Source of the DNA: Larimichthys crocea
Taxonomy: Eukaryota; Chordata; Actinopteri; Sciaenidae
Direction: 5' to 3'
Assembly (NCBI RefSeq): GCF_000972845.2
Contig: NC_040022.1
Location: 16,707,865-16,771,864, forward strand
Length of the DNA stretch: 64,000 bases
In this document: piece by piece, positions 41,011 to 51,261 of the stretch
How positions within the stretch are numbered: position 1 is the first letter of the stretch
How the letters are laid out: each line of letters begins with the position of its first letter
Position numbers and translations under genes: made by a program
The notes under the pieces: generated by a model
Database searches by the model: none
What the model saw: only the letters and a program-made list of their open reading frames with translations
What the model was told of the DNA's origin: nothing

Positions 41011-43935
41011 TCACAGATCGCTCTCCTCCGGCAGTTTGGTGAGAACATCCACCCCGTCAGATGTAACGACAACCGTGTGTTCAAACTGAGCCGACCTGCG
41101 TGAATGTCAATCAAAAACAACACAGTGCACATAGTTGTGAGAGTGAGATGAGAAAACGGATACTATTCTTTGGTCTGTGTGGAAGTATGTAGTCGAAGGT
41201 AGGTGGTGATTAGCTTAGCTTAGCATAAAGACTGACAGCAGGGGGAAACAGCTAGCCTAGTTCTCCGAAGTTTAAAAATAGGCCTACTAGTGCATTTAGA
41301 GCTCACTTACACACAATCTGAAAAGCAACAATTTATGTTTGTATTGCCTTATATGTATATATTTAATGCCATAGTGATGTCAGCTGGAAGAATTGTTTTG
41401 TTAAAGCTACAAACAGCCAAGATAATTGTAGTTGTCTACCACCTACCTTTTGTCATCTGCAGACACTGCGGTCCACTTGTCCTTCAGTATTCTAAACTCT
41501 ACAGACCCCTCCATCAATATGGGCTCTACAAATGAAACAGTATCAGCCTCACACTCAAACACAGTGGCATCTTTTCATCATGTGAGTGCAAAAACGGTTA
41601 AAGGTAACTCGCCTATTGTGAAAGCCATCCCTTCATCCATCGTCATGTCATTGTCATTCGCTGAAGACAAAGAGGAAAAAGAAGACGCTCTGTCAATTAG
41701 AAAGACATTTGGCGACATGGTCAAGGAAAAGACAAGGAGTTTAAAACATCATCCGACCACAGATCCAAACTCACCATGGTGCCAGATTTCAGGATGGCAA
41801 TGAAAGTGGGAGCCTATTCCATGTCCAATAAAATAAGGACACACTTGGAAGCCATTGGCATGGGCTATTTCACTGCCAGGGGTATAAAAAATATTAGTAG
41901 GCATATTAGAAAAACATTAATGTGACTCTACGATGGATAGATATTCACTTTGTGTATATGTTGTACGTGTGTACCTTATAGTGTTTCCTATAACGCAGAG
42001 TTGTTCACCCGGCCTGCAGGCGGTGATGGCCTCATCTCGGCAACGCCTGGCGGTTTCCACCAAACGCCGCCCAACCTCATCCACCTCGCCAATCAAGAAG
42101 GTTTCTGAGGTGTCACCATGGTAACCATCTAAATAAACCTTTAGGCAGAAGTCAAGAATGGGCGATCCGATCGATCGTGTTTGCAATAATATCTTTGAGT
42201 TTGTGCATGAATTTATCAACTCACAGTGACATCAACGTTGATAATATCTCTGTCTTGAAGTTGCCGACTGAAGGAGGCAGGCACATTGAATCAGTGGTGC
42301 ATACAGAGAAACCCTTACATTTTTAATAATGTACACAAGAATGTAATGTATAATAATACTGGATATCCACATAGCACCTCACCTTGTAAATACACAGTAT
42401 ATACCGTATTTATATTTTGTATTTATTACATTTATCTAAGAAGAATCCATAATCCATAAGAACAAACTTCTAAACCATGTTCACCATTAAACATTTCTAC
42501 AAAATGTCAAACATTTGTAGATTCAACTTTGGAACATTCATTTATATGTGGTTAAATGTGTTTTACTTTTGAAATAAAAATGTTTTTTTCCCAATGGTTG
42601 GTCATTTTTTCATTGGTAGCATCTAATTCTGGATGGAAATTATTTAGATTATATTAAACACAACTGTTTGCATTTGGCTGGTAAGTTATTTTGAAATTGG
42701 ATATTAAAATGCAGTTCCCGTTGTGGACACTAGATGTTGCTATATGAATAGATTTCTTAAACACTGTTCCTATTTGGGGTGGTGGTCTCTAAATCTGACC
42801 TAAGTGCTGTGAGTGAATGTCCTGCCCATTTACCTGTCAGGTATGCCATGGCACACCACGTTGTTCACAGATGTACAGACTGACTTGGGGAATCCCCCGT
42901 ATCTGAGAGGCGATGGATACGCATTGTGCTTGATTGTCTCCTGATGCACAATGAAGTCAATTTCATCCGTTGTCATACCAACCTGGAAGCCACAAGGTTA
43001 TAACTGTCGAGCTGTTTTGTTGTTTGTCATTACACAGAAACACACGCACATTTATTGCCTTACCTTCAGACTGCGTCCGGCTAGTAGGAGTACATGTCTG
43101 GCTAGCTCACATGCCCTGGCAAGACCTTCGATCTGCTCTTGGCCTTTGATCTCTATGTAGTCTGGCCATTCTGGGATCAGGTTAGTGCCGACATAGCCAG
43201 GCTGCACAATGTGCTACAGTCAGGGGGGAAAAATAGAGTAATTCATTAGAGATGGAGACCAAACTACAATACAGAATCATGTTAGATATTAGTCATTTCC
43301 ACCTTTGAAAGTAGTAGTAATTATAAATTATATGAACTTCAAGAAACAGAGGCCCTTTCTATCACATTAGGGTTCAGTTATAGTAATAATTTCAATGAAT
43401 CAATAAAAAACTGCAGCATTGTGGGACCTTGAGTTACTGTACCTTGGGTACTGCATAAGCAGGCTTAACAGTAGCTGGACGAACTACATTATGAGAACTT
43501 ATCCACTTTCTCCAGAAGAAGCGTCGGTGTTGCTGACAGAGCAGTGCTGTAGGGGGACCACAGCTTCTTGGACAACAAACTCGCCGCAAGAAACCAACTA
43601 GTTCTGGAGAAAAAAAGAAAGCAACACGATGAAGAGCACTCTGACAACGCTTTTCAACAAACAATGAATTCAGTACGGTGCTCTCTTCTGAGTCAGCTGT
43701 GCAACAATGACTGACAACAAAGTGTGTGAGGTTCTTGTGCGAACCACAAGATGAGTACAATCACGCCCAAATCGCCACTAAGAAGAAAAATTTGGCTGCT
43801 GTGCATCTTCATGTGGAGGCTGAATAGTTAGACCAAGTGTGTACACTTGATCAAATAACTCCATGGGGTGTCCTGCTGGACTGATCACGTTTTCACAGTG
43901 TTACCAGTGCACTTCTTTCACTATCCAATGAAGGC

Positions 43936-44013
<78 letters not shown>

Positions 44014-44741
44014 CTTTATTTTAATCTGAAGGAAATTCAAGCATCCAGTAGCATCATACAAACATACATTCGAATTAACTTATGACACAGTAACCATACG
44101 TTAAAATTAACCTGAGATAGATCTAAATTTAAATATGTCCAAAAAAATTAAACATTTGCAGAGGAATTAAACTCTGATAGTTAAAAAAAAATGTGCAGGG
44201 GAATTAAACATTTGCACAGAAGATAAATATATAACTGTGTTAAGAAGATAACCTGTGCTAAACGATTATACAAAAACTATATACAAGTAGAAAGTGACTG
44301 TAGAAATACAAATATGAGAAAGAACTACAAATGGGGATAAAGGACTGTGTACAATTGAATGAGGCTGTAGAAAGTGTATCTATATTGTCTAAGTGTTGTA
44401 GTATATTATGTTTTAAGCTGTCATGTGCACTAGCTGGGCTTCTCTGAACTTGTTGTGAAGCGGTCACTGATGCTGACTCTGTGTGTGTGTGAAATGTGCA
44501 TCGCCACCTCGTCCACTCTCTATAATAAACTCGCCATTGTCGCGTGTGAAGTCCGCAGCTAATAAAACAGCAGTCAGCAAACGCCGCTTCTTCACCTACA
44601 AACTATCAGAGCTGCTGTCGTGTTTTCATGTGTTTTAAACACATGGCGTGTTGTCACGTTAAGACGGGTGTTGCCGGCTGTCTGCAGAGTCTCGGTACCT
44701 GATGTTGTTGCTGTAAGTCGTGCAAAACAGTGCGCCGCCAT
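41011..44741 (-). CDS. metap1d: Mitochondrial methionine aminopeptidase 1D
   Basis: The enzyme removes the initiator methionine from proteins made inside mitochondria and uses two divalent metal ions. Ten exons in transcript order: 44699-44741, 43443-43603, 43064-43213, 42834-42982, 42225-42267, 41975-42138, 41775-41872, 41613-41660, 41447-41525, 41011-41095. All phases agree and give 339 codons (human about 335). The Arg-rich, acid-poor N terminus fits a mitochondrial presequence. The pita-bread catalytic core is complete: substrate His163 in CHGIP, metal ligands Asp180 (INVDVT), Asp191 (GYHGDTSE), His254 (FIGHGIG), Glu286 (FTIEPI) and Glu317 (QFEHTV). The intron between 41613-41660 and 41447-41525 uses a GC donor. 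The first intron contains a GATA microsatellite. Alternatives such as cytosolic METAP1 are unlikely because the N-terminal zinc-finger domain is absent. Confidence 0.95.
41207..41340 (+). repeat. Partial MITE related to 32875-33230
   Basis: The segment includes 'ttagcttagcttagcataaagactg', 'cagggggaaacagctagcct' and 'gagctcacttacacac', the core of a common perciform repeat. It lies in the last intron of metap1d. Confidence 0.68.
43937..44013. repeat. GATA tetranucleotide microsatellite
   Basis: About nineteen GATA units in metap1d intron 1, followed by 'ctttattttaatctgaaggaaattc'. On the minus strand that is 'gaatttccttcag...aataaagtatc(tatc)n', the usual 3' end of a fish non-LTR retrotransposon. 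The array is therefore probably the expanded tail of a LINE-like insertion lying to its right. Confidence 0.88.
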
Positions 44742-44800
44742 TTTTGTTTTCTTCTTTTCTTTTTTTCTAATGGTCACGTGGTTCGGGAGTCACATGATAC
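44742..44800 (-). promoter_or_regulatory. Proximal promoter of metap1d with E-box motifs
   Basis: About 35 bases upstream of the metap1d start codon lies a perfect CACGTG E-box (44775-44780), and ten bases further a TCACATGA near-E-box. The run 'aaacaaaaatggcgg' carries the start codon. CACGTG sites bind bHLH-Zip factors (USF, MITF/TFE, MYC). No TATA box is visible. Function is inferred from position only. Confidence 0.5.
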
Positions 44801-45302
44801 ATTAATACTACTACAAGAAGTGTTTTACCACTGTGTAGATATTCAAGATGAACTCATGCAAACCTATTTAATGTATTTGTAATGTCAAATATGATTTTGC
44901 TGCTCACTTCTATGGTGTTGTGCTATCAAATGTTCAGATAAAAACAGGAAAGACTGCCCTGTGAGACGTATTGCATCACTAAAAAAGTCCTGCATTAAAT
45001 ATTTTACAATATAAAATGAAAAATGATATATGTATTTGAAAGTAACTGTAGTAGTTGTTATGCAAAAAGGCAGCATGTACTGAAACATTACAGTTCCTTA
45101 AAAGAATGTTATTGTCATAAAAATCAGGGTTACAAAGCTAGTTAGATGTTTTAACTTATGTTTGTTCCTATTTATTACATGTCTTGAGGGCACTTGCCTT
45201 TATTGCTGTTTTCCTGAGACTGGCAGGGTAAGGTAAAGTTCATGTTAATGTATGAATAGAGGGATTTCAGAACAGAATGAGGCCCATGGACAGGTCAGAG
45301 AG

Positions 45303-45646
45303 TAGAGATGGGAATTTTGGCTCTTTTTGGAGAGCCGGTTCTTTTGGCTCTGCATACTATAAGGAGCCGGCTCTTTCGGCTCCGAAACAGCTCCTCACAT
45401 TTTATTTATTGGTTTTATTAATTAATTGTTATTATTATTGCTGTTATTATTTTATATGTTGTTGTTTTAAATGTTATTGTATTTTATTTTATTTATTTTT
45501 GACATTGTAAAGCACTTTGGTCAGTGCATTCGGTGTAAAAACGTGCTATATAAATAAAACGTATTAACTATTTAATTAATTTATCAACCAAAATAATGGA
45601 ATAAACGGCTCTTAGAACCGGATCATTCGTAACCAACACATCACTA
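45303..45646. mobile_element. hAT-type MITE with 8-bp target duplication
   Basis: The 344-bp element begins TAGAGATGGG and ends with CACATCACTA, an imperfect inverted pair. It is flanked by the perfect 8-bp direct repeat TCAGAGAG (45295-45302 and 45647-45654). Inside are alternating 'ggctct'/'agccgg' blocks and 'gctatataaataaa', typical of a common fish MITE. It has no coding capacity. Confidence 0.88.
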
Positions 45647-46608
45647 TCAGAGAGGTGACACCTAGATTGGGGACATATTGGCTACTCATTAGGGGATATG
45701 TTGAAGAAAACTGTTTAAATGCATTATATGCAAATCGTCTGTTAACAATTTACTGAAGAACCAACTGTCAACGCTCTTTAGAGAGCCTTTTTCTCTGTAA
45801 CCCCAATAGTGTGTTGCACTGTGAAACGCTCCTCTTGAACAAGAACAATAAATTCAACTTAACCATTGATGTTTTGAATCAGATCCTCCTTATTTAAGGG
45901 TTTTTCTTTAAAATTCCCATAACAGTTATAATAATGATGTTAATTTTAATCATCTTTAATGTGTGGCCAGATTAATCCACTAGGGCGTATTGAGTTTCTT
46001 CCCACAGACAGTCAGACACATTGCACATGTATCCATGTGCGTTTTATCTCTGCTGCTACCAGAGAAAACCGGAGCAACCCACAGAAAACCCACAGAAATC
46101 TAACCATACAGATGGTAGTGCTGAAGCGCCTGCGCGTTGTGTAACTTTGTCAACTTTTTGTTATTGTTGTTGTTAAATCAACCTCATAAGACACTGACAC
46201 TGTTCATGGGTCAGTGACAAATAAGTTCGCATTATGAGCAATTCAGAAATGTTTTACTAAATTGTTTTAAAAGTTTGCATCAGGTTTGCAAAAATGTATA
46301 TTTTGTATTTCTGTTGGTTTCATGTAATTTCAAATAGCTTTTGAACTATTTTTTACAAAAGGAAAGACTGATTGCCCCTGAAAATGTCAAGTGGTGTAAC
46401 CACAACAAAAGCAGAAATATTAAGTATTTATTTCCACCTAGAGTGTATGCAAGTGTACTTAAAAACAGTTACCTAATTTTAATACATCACTTGAAAATAG
46501 ATTTTATTAGGATTATTTTAAAATAAGATTTGATGCATTTTTGCATTATAGTACAGAAGCGCTAAAGGGTCATACATACATACATTTTATTCCACCCGTT
46601 TTCCCGTG

Positions 46609-47715
46609 ATAACGAGATAATTAATTCGAGATCTTGAGAAAACAAAACAATAGTCTAGTGTATTAAACCATTGCAGGAAACATCATTTAGTGTAGCAATG
46701 TCAGAGGAGCAGGAGAATATTGATGACTGCATCACATATCTCTTTAATAAAGGCCTGATACAGGCTGAAATAGCTTTATGCCTTGTAATCGATACATGTA
46801 CACATTAGTGTGCGTCATCTGAGAAGACGGCTAGCAAGGCTTCAGCTTTATCGGAGGCGCAATCTAACTGAGCCTGATGTCGTCATAAATACCCTGAAAA
46901 TCAAAACTGGCTATCTGAATTTCAAACTCAGTAATTGTTTGAAATGTTTTGAGTTTTAAAACAAAACCAGAACAAATACAAAATACACTAAAGGTGTCCC
47001 CTGCTTGTTACGCCCCAGTCTAGGGGCCTAGAGCATAACAAGAAATAGGTGTCTCCATCTTCCCCGAGTCCCAAGTAGCCACTTACACAAGTTTATGTAC
47101 ACACGAAAAAAAAGGTTTATTTACAAAAGTCAAAATCATGTTCAAACAACTATAACTAAGGAATCAACTTCAGGGTGGACCCAGGCCAAAACAACAACCA
47201 AAACAAAATAAATCACTTTCCTCAGAAAATCAAAATCACAATAAACTTACCTTCCTAAACTAACAAAAACAGGAGAAAAACACGATCAAAACAAAATGGC
47301 AGTCCACCCCTACTCTTCAAACAAAAAGCTATTTCTAAGTTCATACAAACGATTTCACAAAAGGACATGTGGCGATAGTTGGAAGTGGAGGAGGAAGAGG
47401 AAGTGGTGTCCACTTGGCAGCCGCCATCTTGGCTCCTTATATCTTAGGGGCTTTCAGGTACAGCCAATCACAGGCCGGGACCGGAAAATTATTCCACCAA
47501 TTGCCTCCTGGGGATGGCACATCCTATTTGCATGTGAAATAGACAGCCCAAGCACAGGGCACACAAAGAAACACACACAGACTACAAACAAATATGACCA
47601 CAGTCATAACACTGCTCCTCTGACATTGCTACACTAAATGATGTTTCCTGCAATGATTTAATACACTAGACTATCGTTTTGTTTTCTCAAGATCTCGAAT
47701 TAATTATCTCGTTAT
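46609..47715 (+). mobile_element. DNA transposon remnant with 104-bp inverted repeats and broken integrase-type transposase
   Basis: Inverted repeats at 46609-46712 and 47612-47715 are identical except for about two positions; both start ATAACGAGATAATTAATTCG. A reading frame starting at 46698, inside the left repeat, gives MSEEQENIDDCITYLFNKG and stops after about 36 codons. From about 46804, in another frame, the sequence continues as ISVRHLRRRLARLQLYRRRN. Together they resemble the N terminus of integrase-core (rve) transposase-like proteins common in fish proteomes. The catalytic core is absent. The space is filled by about 617 bp (46995-47611) of different sequence. Superfamily (possibly IS3EU-like) is a guess. 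No target duplication could be read with confidence. Confidence 0.75.
46995..47611 (-). repeat. Insert of unknown type inside the inverted-repeat transposon (possible solo LTR)
   Basis: Read on the minus strand the segment starts TGTTATGACTG and ends GGGGACA, that is TG...CA. It contains a TATAAG-like box followed by 'gagccaagatggcggctg'. These are LTR-like traits, but I see no matching 4-6 bp target duplication and no internal retroelement genes, so an internal fragment of another transposon is equally possible. Confidence 0.35.
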
Positions 47716-47810
47716 GTCAGACACTTGCGTGTTTTGCTCGACATGGCAGAGCTGTCATTAAAACTAAAGGATCAGAGAGAGAACAACAGGTTCTGGTTCA
47801 TCCTCTGATG

Positions 47811-47850
<40 letters not shown>

Positions 47851-48375
47851 TTAACTTTAGTTTTCATATAGGGGAACCCTAGCAACCCGGAGAAAACCCA
47901 CAGAGATATAAGCATACACATCATAGTGTCATGATGTGATGTGGTTGTTGGATAACGTCCCCTTCAGACACGGACTACCGTGTTGCGTGTTTTGCTTGAT
48001 GTAGCAAAGCTGTCATTAAAACGAAAGAATTAGAGATATAGCAACAAGTTGTGGTTCATCCTCTGATAATTTATTATTATTTTAACTTTAGATTTTATAT
48101 GGGGAAACCGGAGCAACCCGGAGAAAACCCACAGAAAAATTAGCATACATGAGCTGCCACCTGGAGGGGTTTGCAGCTGGAGGGGTTTGCATGTTCTCGT
48201 GCGCCATAGATGCAGCGCCGGTCCTGGCCACATTTGGGGGGGGGGGTGTCGTTGTGGACTGCTCTGGTCCAAGGGCCGATTTTTTTTGTCCCAGTCCGCC
48301 CATGCTGGATAACGTCAGACACTTTGTTGTGTGTTTTTCTTGATGTGGCATGGCTGTCATTAAAATGAAAGGATT
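47716..48375. repeat. Three decayed, spaced copies of a block downstream of the USP-like gene
   Basis: A block of about 60 bp with the core 'gtgttttgcttgatgtggca...gctgtcattaaaac.aaag' occurs at about 47716, 47964 and 48314. The first two copies are followed by 'caacaggttctggttcatcctctgat'-like sequence, then ATT-rich sequence and a 'gcaacccggagaaaacccac' piece. The 'aggttctgg.tcat.ctctgat' motif also occurs in the coding repeats of the USP-like gene (49440-49560). The third block lies within 125 bases of that gene's stop codon, so these may be degraded duplicates of its end. Confidence 0.6.
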
Positions 48376-48427
48376 CGAGGTCTTTTGAAAGTGTGATGTT
48401 TGCTTGGTGTGAAATTCTGTCCATGTT

Positions 48428-49741
48428 TCACTCTATGCGCATCTTTTCATAGATGTAGATTGATGCTTGGTCAGATATGTCATCCAGCCTGCATGCTAAT
48501 GGTGATATTCGCCTACCATCCGCTTTGATGATTACGTCATGACCAAATAAGTATGACCAAATATGCCCACTTGCAGCGCTACCCGTGTGGCAGATGACAG
48601 AGGATAGTTTGTAGACCTGTTTTCTGTTTTCGCCCACAGGGATTTCTACAAATTTAGATGGAATTACTGGCTCTCTAAAGACTTTTCCAGACTTGACTGG
48701 TCGAGACAAAGATATGCTGAAAATGTCAGGGGCGTTATAAATGTTTTTTCTTTTTATACCACCACATGTGCATTTTTCTGAGTCTTGACTTTCACCCAAG
48801 GCACTCCGAATTAAAGAGGAAACTGTGTCATATTTGGCAGATGCTGTTAAAAAAAGAATCCTACCTAGGTCCAAAAGTCTAGGTTCAGAGAAACATTTTT
48901 CACACATTTCCTCTGTTACCTTAATAGATGTTTTCACGCCACAATTTTCTAACCATTGCAGTAGAGGATTCAGTAAATCCAGTGCATCATTTGTCTGGAA
49001 GAGACGCAGTGATGGTAGTTTACTTAAGTCTTTCATCACCATTATCATTTCTTCTTCTGTGAATGTCTTTCCTGGATTTTTTAGGGCCGTTAAAAACAGG
49101 CCTGCAAATACTGGTGTGCATGATATGTTTTCAAAGAACTCAGAGTTTTGGTACCTTAAACTGTTCTGCAAAACTTCCAGGTTTAGCATAGCATGTAAAG
49201 TCCCGTTCATCCAGCAGTTATTATTTATATTTGGAAATTTGCAAATGTTCTGGCAGGGATTGGTGAAATAATCAAGGATTTGTTCTATGCTGTTTTCCAA
49301 ACATGCTATTGTAGTAGTTTCTTTTGTTCCTGTTAAAGAATCTGCGCTTTCTCTAACAGGAGCAGAGGGTGAAGGGTTGTCCTTTGATGCTGAGGTGTTA
49401 CTTGGTGAATCAACCTCACAAGACCCTTGACACTGTTCATTGTGACCAACAGGTTCTGGGTCATTCTCTGATGCTGAGATGCACGATGTTAAATCAACCT
49501 CTGGAGTCCTCTGAAACTGATTATTTAGAACAACAGGTTCTGGGTTGTTCTCTGATACGGAGGTGTTCTTTGTTAAATTAACCTCTCGAGACAACTCACA
49601 CTGTGCACTGAGACCAGCGGGTTCTGGAGTGGTTTCATTATTTTTATCATCTTCCCCCTCTACATGCCCGAAATATGAGTTAACAAGTCGCTTTACATTT
49701 ACAGTGACAAAAGTACCCACAAGAAAACCTATTGTGAACAT
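48428..49741 (-). CDS. Intronless USP-type deubiquitinase-like protein with 28-residue repeats
   Basis: I do not recognise this gene by name. The single open frame of 437 codons has the signature boxes of ubiquitin-specific proteases. The Cys box at about 168-186 contains NINNNCWMNGTLHAM (Cys176). The His box at about 376-399 contains YKLSSVICHTGSAASGHIW (His393). A likely third residue is Asp408 in KADG. A zinc-finger-like CEKC (280-283) pairs with CTC (324-326), as in the USP fingers. The core is short (about 290 residues), but no catalytic element is obviously missing. Before it lie a hydrophobic segment (about 4-16), a possible membrane anchor, and three 28-residue repeats (38-65, 66-93, 94-121) sharing PEP, an acidic E-V-[DN] core and SxSEN. 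No introns are visible, unlike all neighbours, so a retrocopy or a gene carried by a mobile element is possible. The start at 49741 is the first Met of the open frame. Activity is predicted only. Confidence 0.75.
   Translation of the reverse strand: MFTIGFLVGTFVTVNVKRLVNSYFGHVEGEDDKNNETTPEPAGLSAQCELSREVNLTKNTSVSENNPEPVVLNNQFQRTPEVDLTSCISASENDPEPVGHNEQCQGSCEVDSPSNTSASKDNPSPSAPVRESADSLTGTKETTTIACLENSIEQILDYFTNPCQNICKFPNINNNCWMNGTLHAMLNLEVLQNSLRYQNSEFFENISCTPVFAGLFLTALKNPGKTFTEEEMIMVMKDLSKLPSLRLFQTNDALDLLNPLLQWLENCGVKTSIKVTEEMCEKCFSEPRLLDLGRILFLTASAKYDTVSSLIRSALGESQDSEKCTCGGIKRKNIYNAPDIFSISLSRPVKSGKVFREPVIPSKFVEIPVGENRKQVYKLSSVICHTGSAASGHIWSYLFGHDVIIKADGRRISPLACRLDDISDQASIYIYEKMRIE
49489..49628 (-). 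repeat. In-frame 84-bp coding repeats of the USP-like gene (part)
   Basis: Within codons 38-121 (about 49379-49630 on the plus strand) three 84-bp units encode 28-residue repeats with PEP[AV] near the start and SxSEN at the end. At DNA level the shared core is 'caacaggttctggg.cattctctgat'. The units have diverged at roughly half their residues, so they are old compared with the itga6 duplication. Confidence 0.7.
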
Positions 49742-49853
49742 TATTGTGTCAAAATCTGTCTCAATGTGAAGTGAAAATATCTTAAAATATCATTGCGAAG
49801 TCAGATATGAGTAAATATGCAAAAGTGGATCTCTTATACTAACAGTTCAGAGT

Positions 49854-49952
49854 GCTATGACGTCTCATCACATCAAAACGACGTGGTGTGACGTCGCCAC
49901 CCCGCTATGACGTCTCATCACGTCAAAGCGACGTGTGTGACGTCACCACCCC
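49854..49952 (-). promoter_or_regulatory. Tandem 50-bp CRE-rich promoter block of the USP-like gene
   Basis: Two adjacent units (49854-49903 and 49904-49952) lie about 110-210 bases upstream of the USP-like start codon. Together they hold at least five TGACG/CGTCA cores, one of them a perfect palindromic CRE, TGACGTCA, at 49938-49945. A pyrimidine-rich CTCTCT tract and a GC-box-like gccccgcccccc (about 49975-49986) follow. CREB/ATF-family binding is the established reading of TGACGTCA; its use here is inferred from position. Confidence 0.6.
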
Positions 49953-51261
49953 CTCTCTCTCTCGCTCTCTCTAAGCCCCGCCCCCCTCTACTCAACATGT
50001 CGGCTCGGTTCTCGGAGGTTTCCATAGACATACGTCGATTTATTACCTGAATGTATATATATATATGTTATATATATATACTCATATATACTATATCTCT
50101 ATATATATATTATATTATATATCTATATATATATAATTCAAAACACATATAAACAAACAAAAACAATATTACCATTTATTATCAAAAATATGAATGAATC
50201 CCTGCATCCAAAAAAAGTAGTGCAACCTAACACATTACTGAATACTACCGCTTATAATGAATGCTTTTGATGTACAGTGATCAAACTGAAGCAATCAGTG
50301 GCCACTGGAGGGCAGTAAACACTCAATTATGAATACATTAGACTACACACATACACACACATACATATGACTACAGTGTTGTCTAGGAAATGTAATATCT
50401 GATGAATAATTATAAAATACATATATCATATGATTTAGAATTACATTAGTACTCAATACTTTTAAATCTTTAGCTGCCAGAACACAGCATTGTTGTATTT
50501 TGAATGAAGGGCAACATTGACCCAGAGAAGGCTGCAAAACTGCAAGACCTATGCACATCCATTACCCCACATCAATGGAAGTAAATCTATATTGCCAACA
50601 ATTGATGTGCTTCTTGACAAAGACAGAGAGATTGCTCTCCACAGTCTCTCTTTAACCAGATTCCATTCCTGCAAAATGTTTTATCTGGACCTTTTCCCAC
50701 CTCTTGGTTGTTGTTAATCCATTCTATCACAGCACTGGGATTTCCAGTAATTATATTTTAGACTTGGACAACCTGGACCTCCCCTTTCCTTTAAGTAGCA
50801 CAGCACTGTGGCATGACTTTTTATTTTAGGGTGGAAAACATATTTCACTCCCTTTTTTGAAAGCTTTTAGGTCCCTGATAATATATCAATCATAAAATTT
50901 GAAAAAAGCAGGAAGCACATTTGACATTTGAACAATTGAATTGATCATATGCCTTTCTTCACCCACAAATGCATACACATGTAAATGTACATGTACACAA
51001 AAGCATACACATGCGCATGTGTATACACAGATACACACACACAGGAACAACTCACAGACACACATGTATATACATACAGATGCACACACGTACACCACAG
51101 TCGTGGAGAAAACAAACGTACTGTATACACACACACATATGTATATAGCCACACACACGTACTGCATACACGCATACACACATATTGCACATTTGAGCAC
51201 ACACACATGGACACACACAAACTCATTATACATGTTACTCTACTGACTGGTCCCTGACCTC

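Larger units (their letters stand above)
44801..48427. other. Repeat-filled interval between metap1d and the USP-like gene
   Basis: No intact gene was found. From left to right it holds a hAT-type MITE (45303-45646), a short stretch at about 46165-46215 resembling the repeats of the USP-like gene downstream, a transposon with 104-bp inverted ends (46609-47715) and three spaced copies of a decayed block (about 47716-48375) ending at the USP-like stop codon. Three diverged minus-strand SINE-tail-like pieces (gagcaacccggagaaaaccc) lie near 46060, 47885 and 48115. Confidence 0.65.

Noticed and set aside
43937..44013. CRISPR-like array
   Set aside because: This is a simple GATA microsatellite with no spacers, in a eukaryotic genome.
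50480..50720. Possible coding exon on the plus strand
   Set aside because: A 66-codon frame exists but no splice sites, domain or similarity could be supported.
50886..51257. Cys/Val-rich and His/Thr-rich open frames
   Set aside because: They follow CA-rich low-complexity DNA in both directions and have no domain or splice context.
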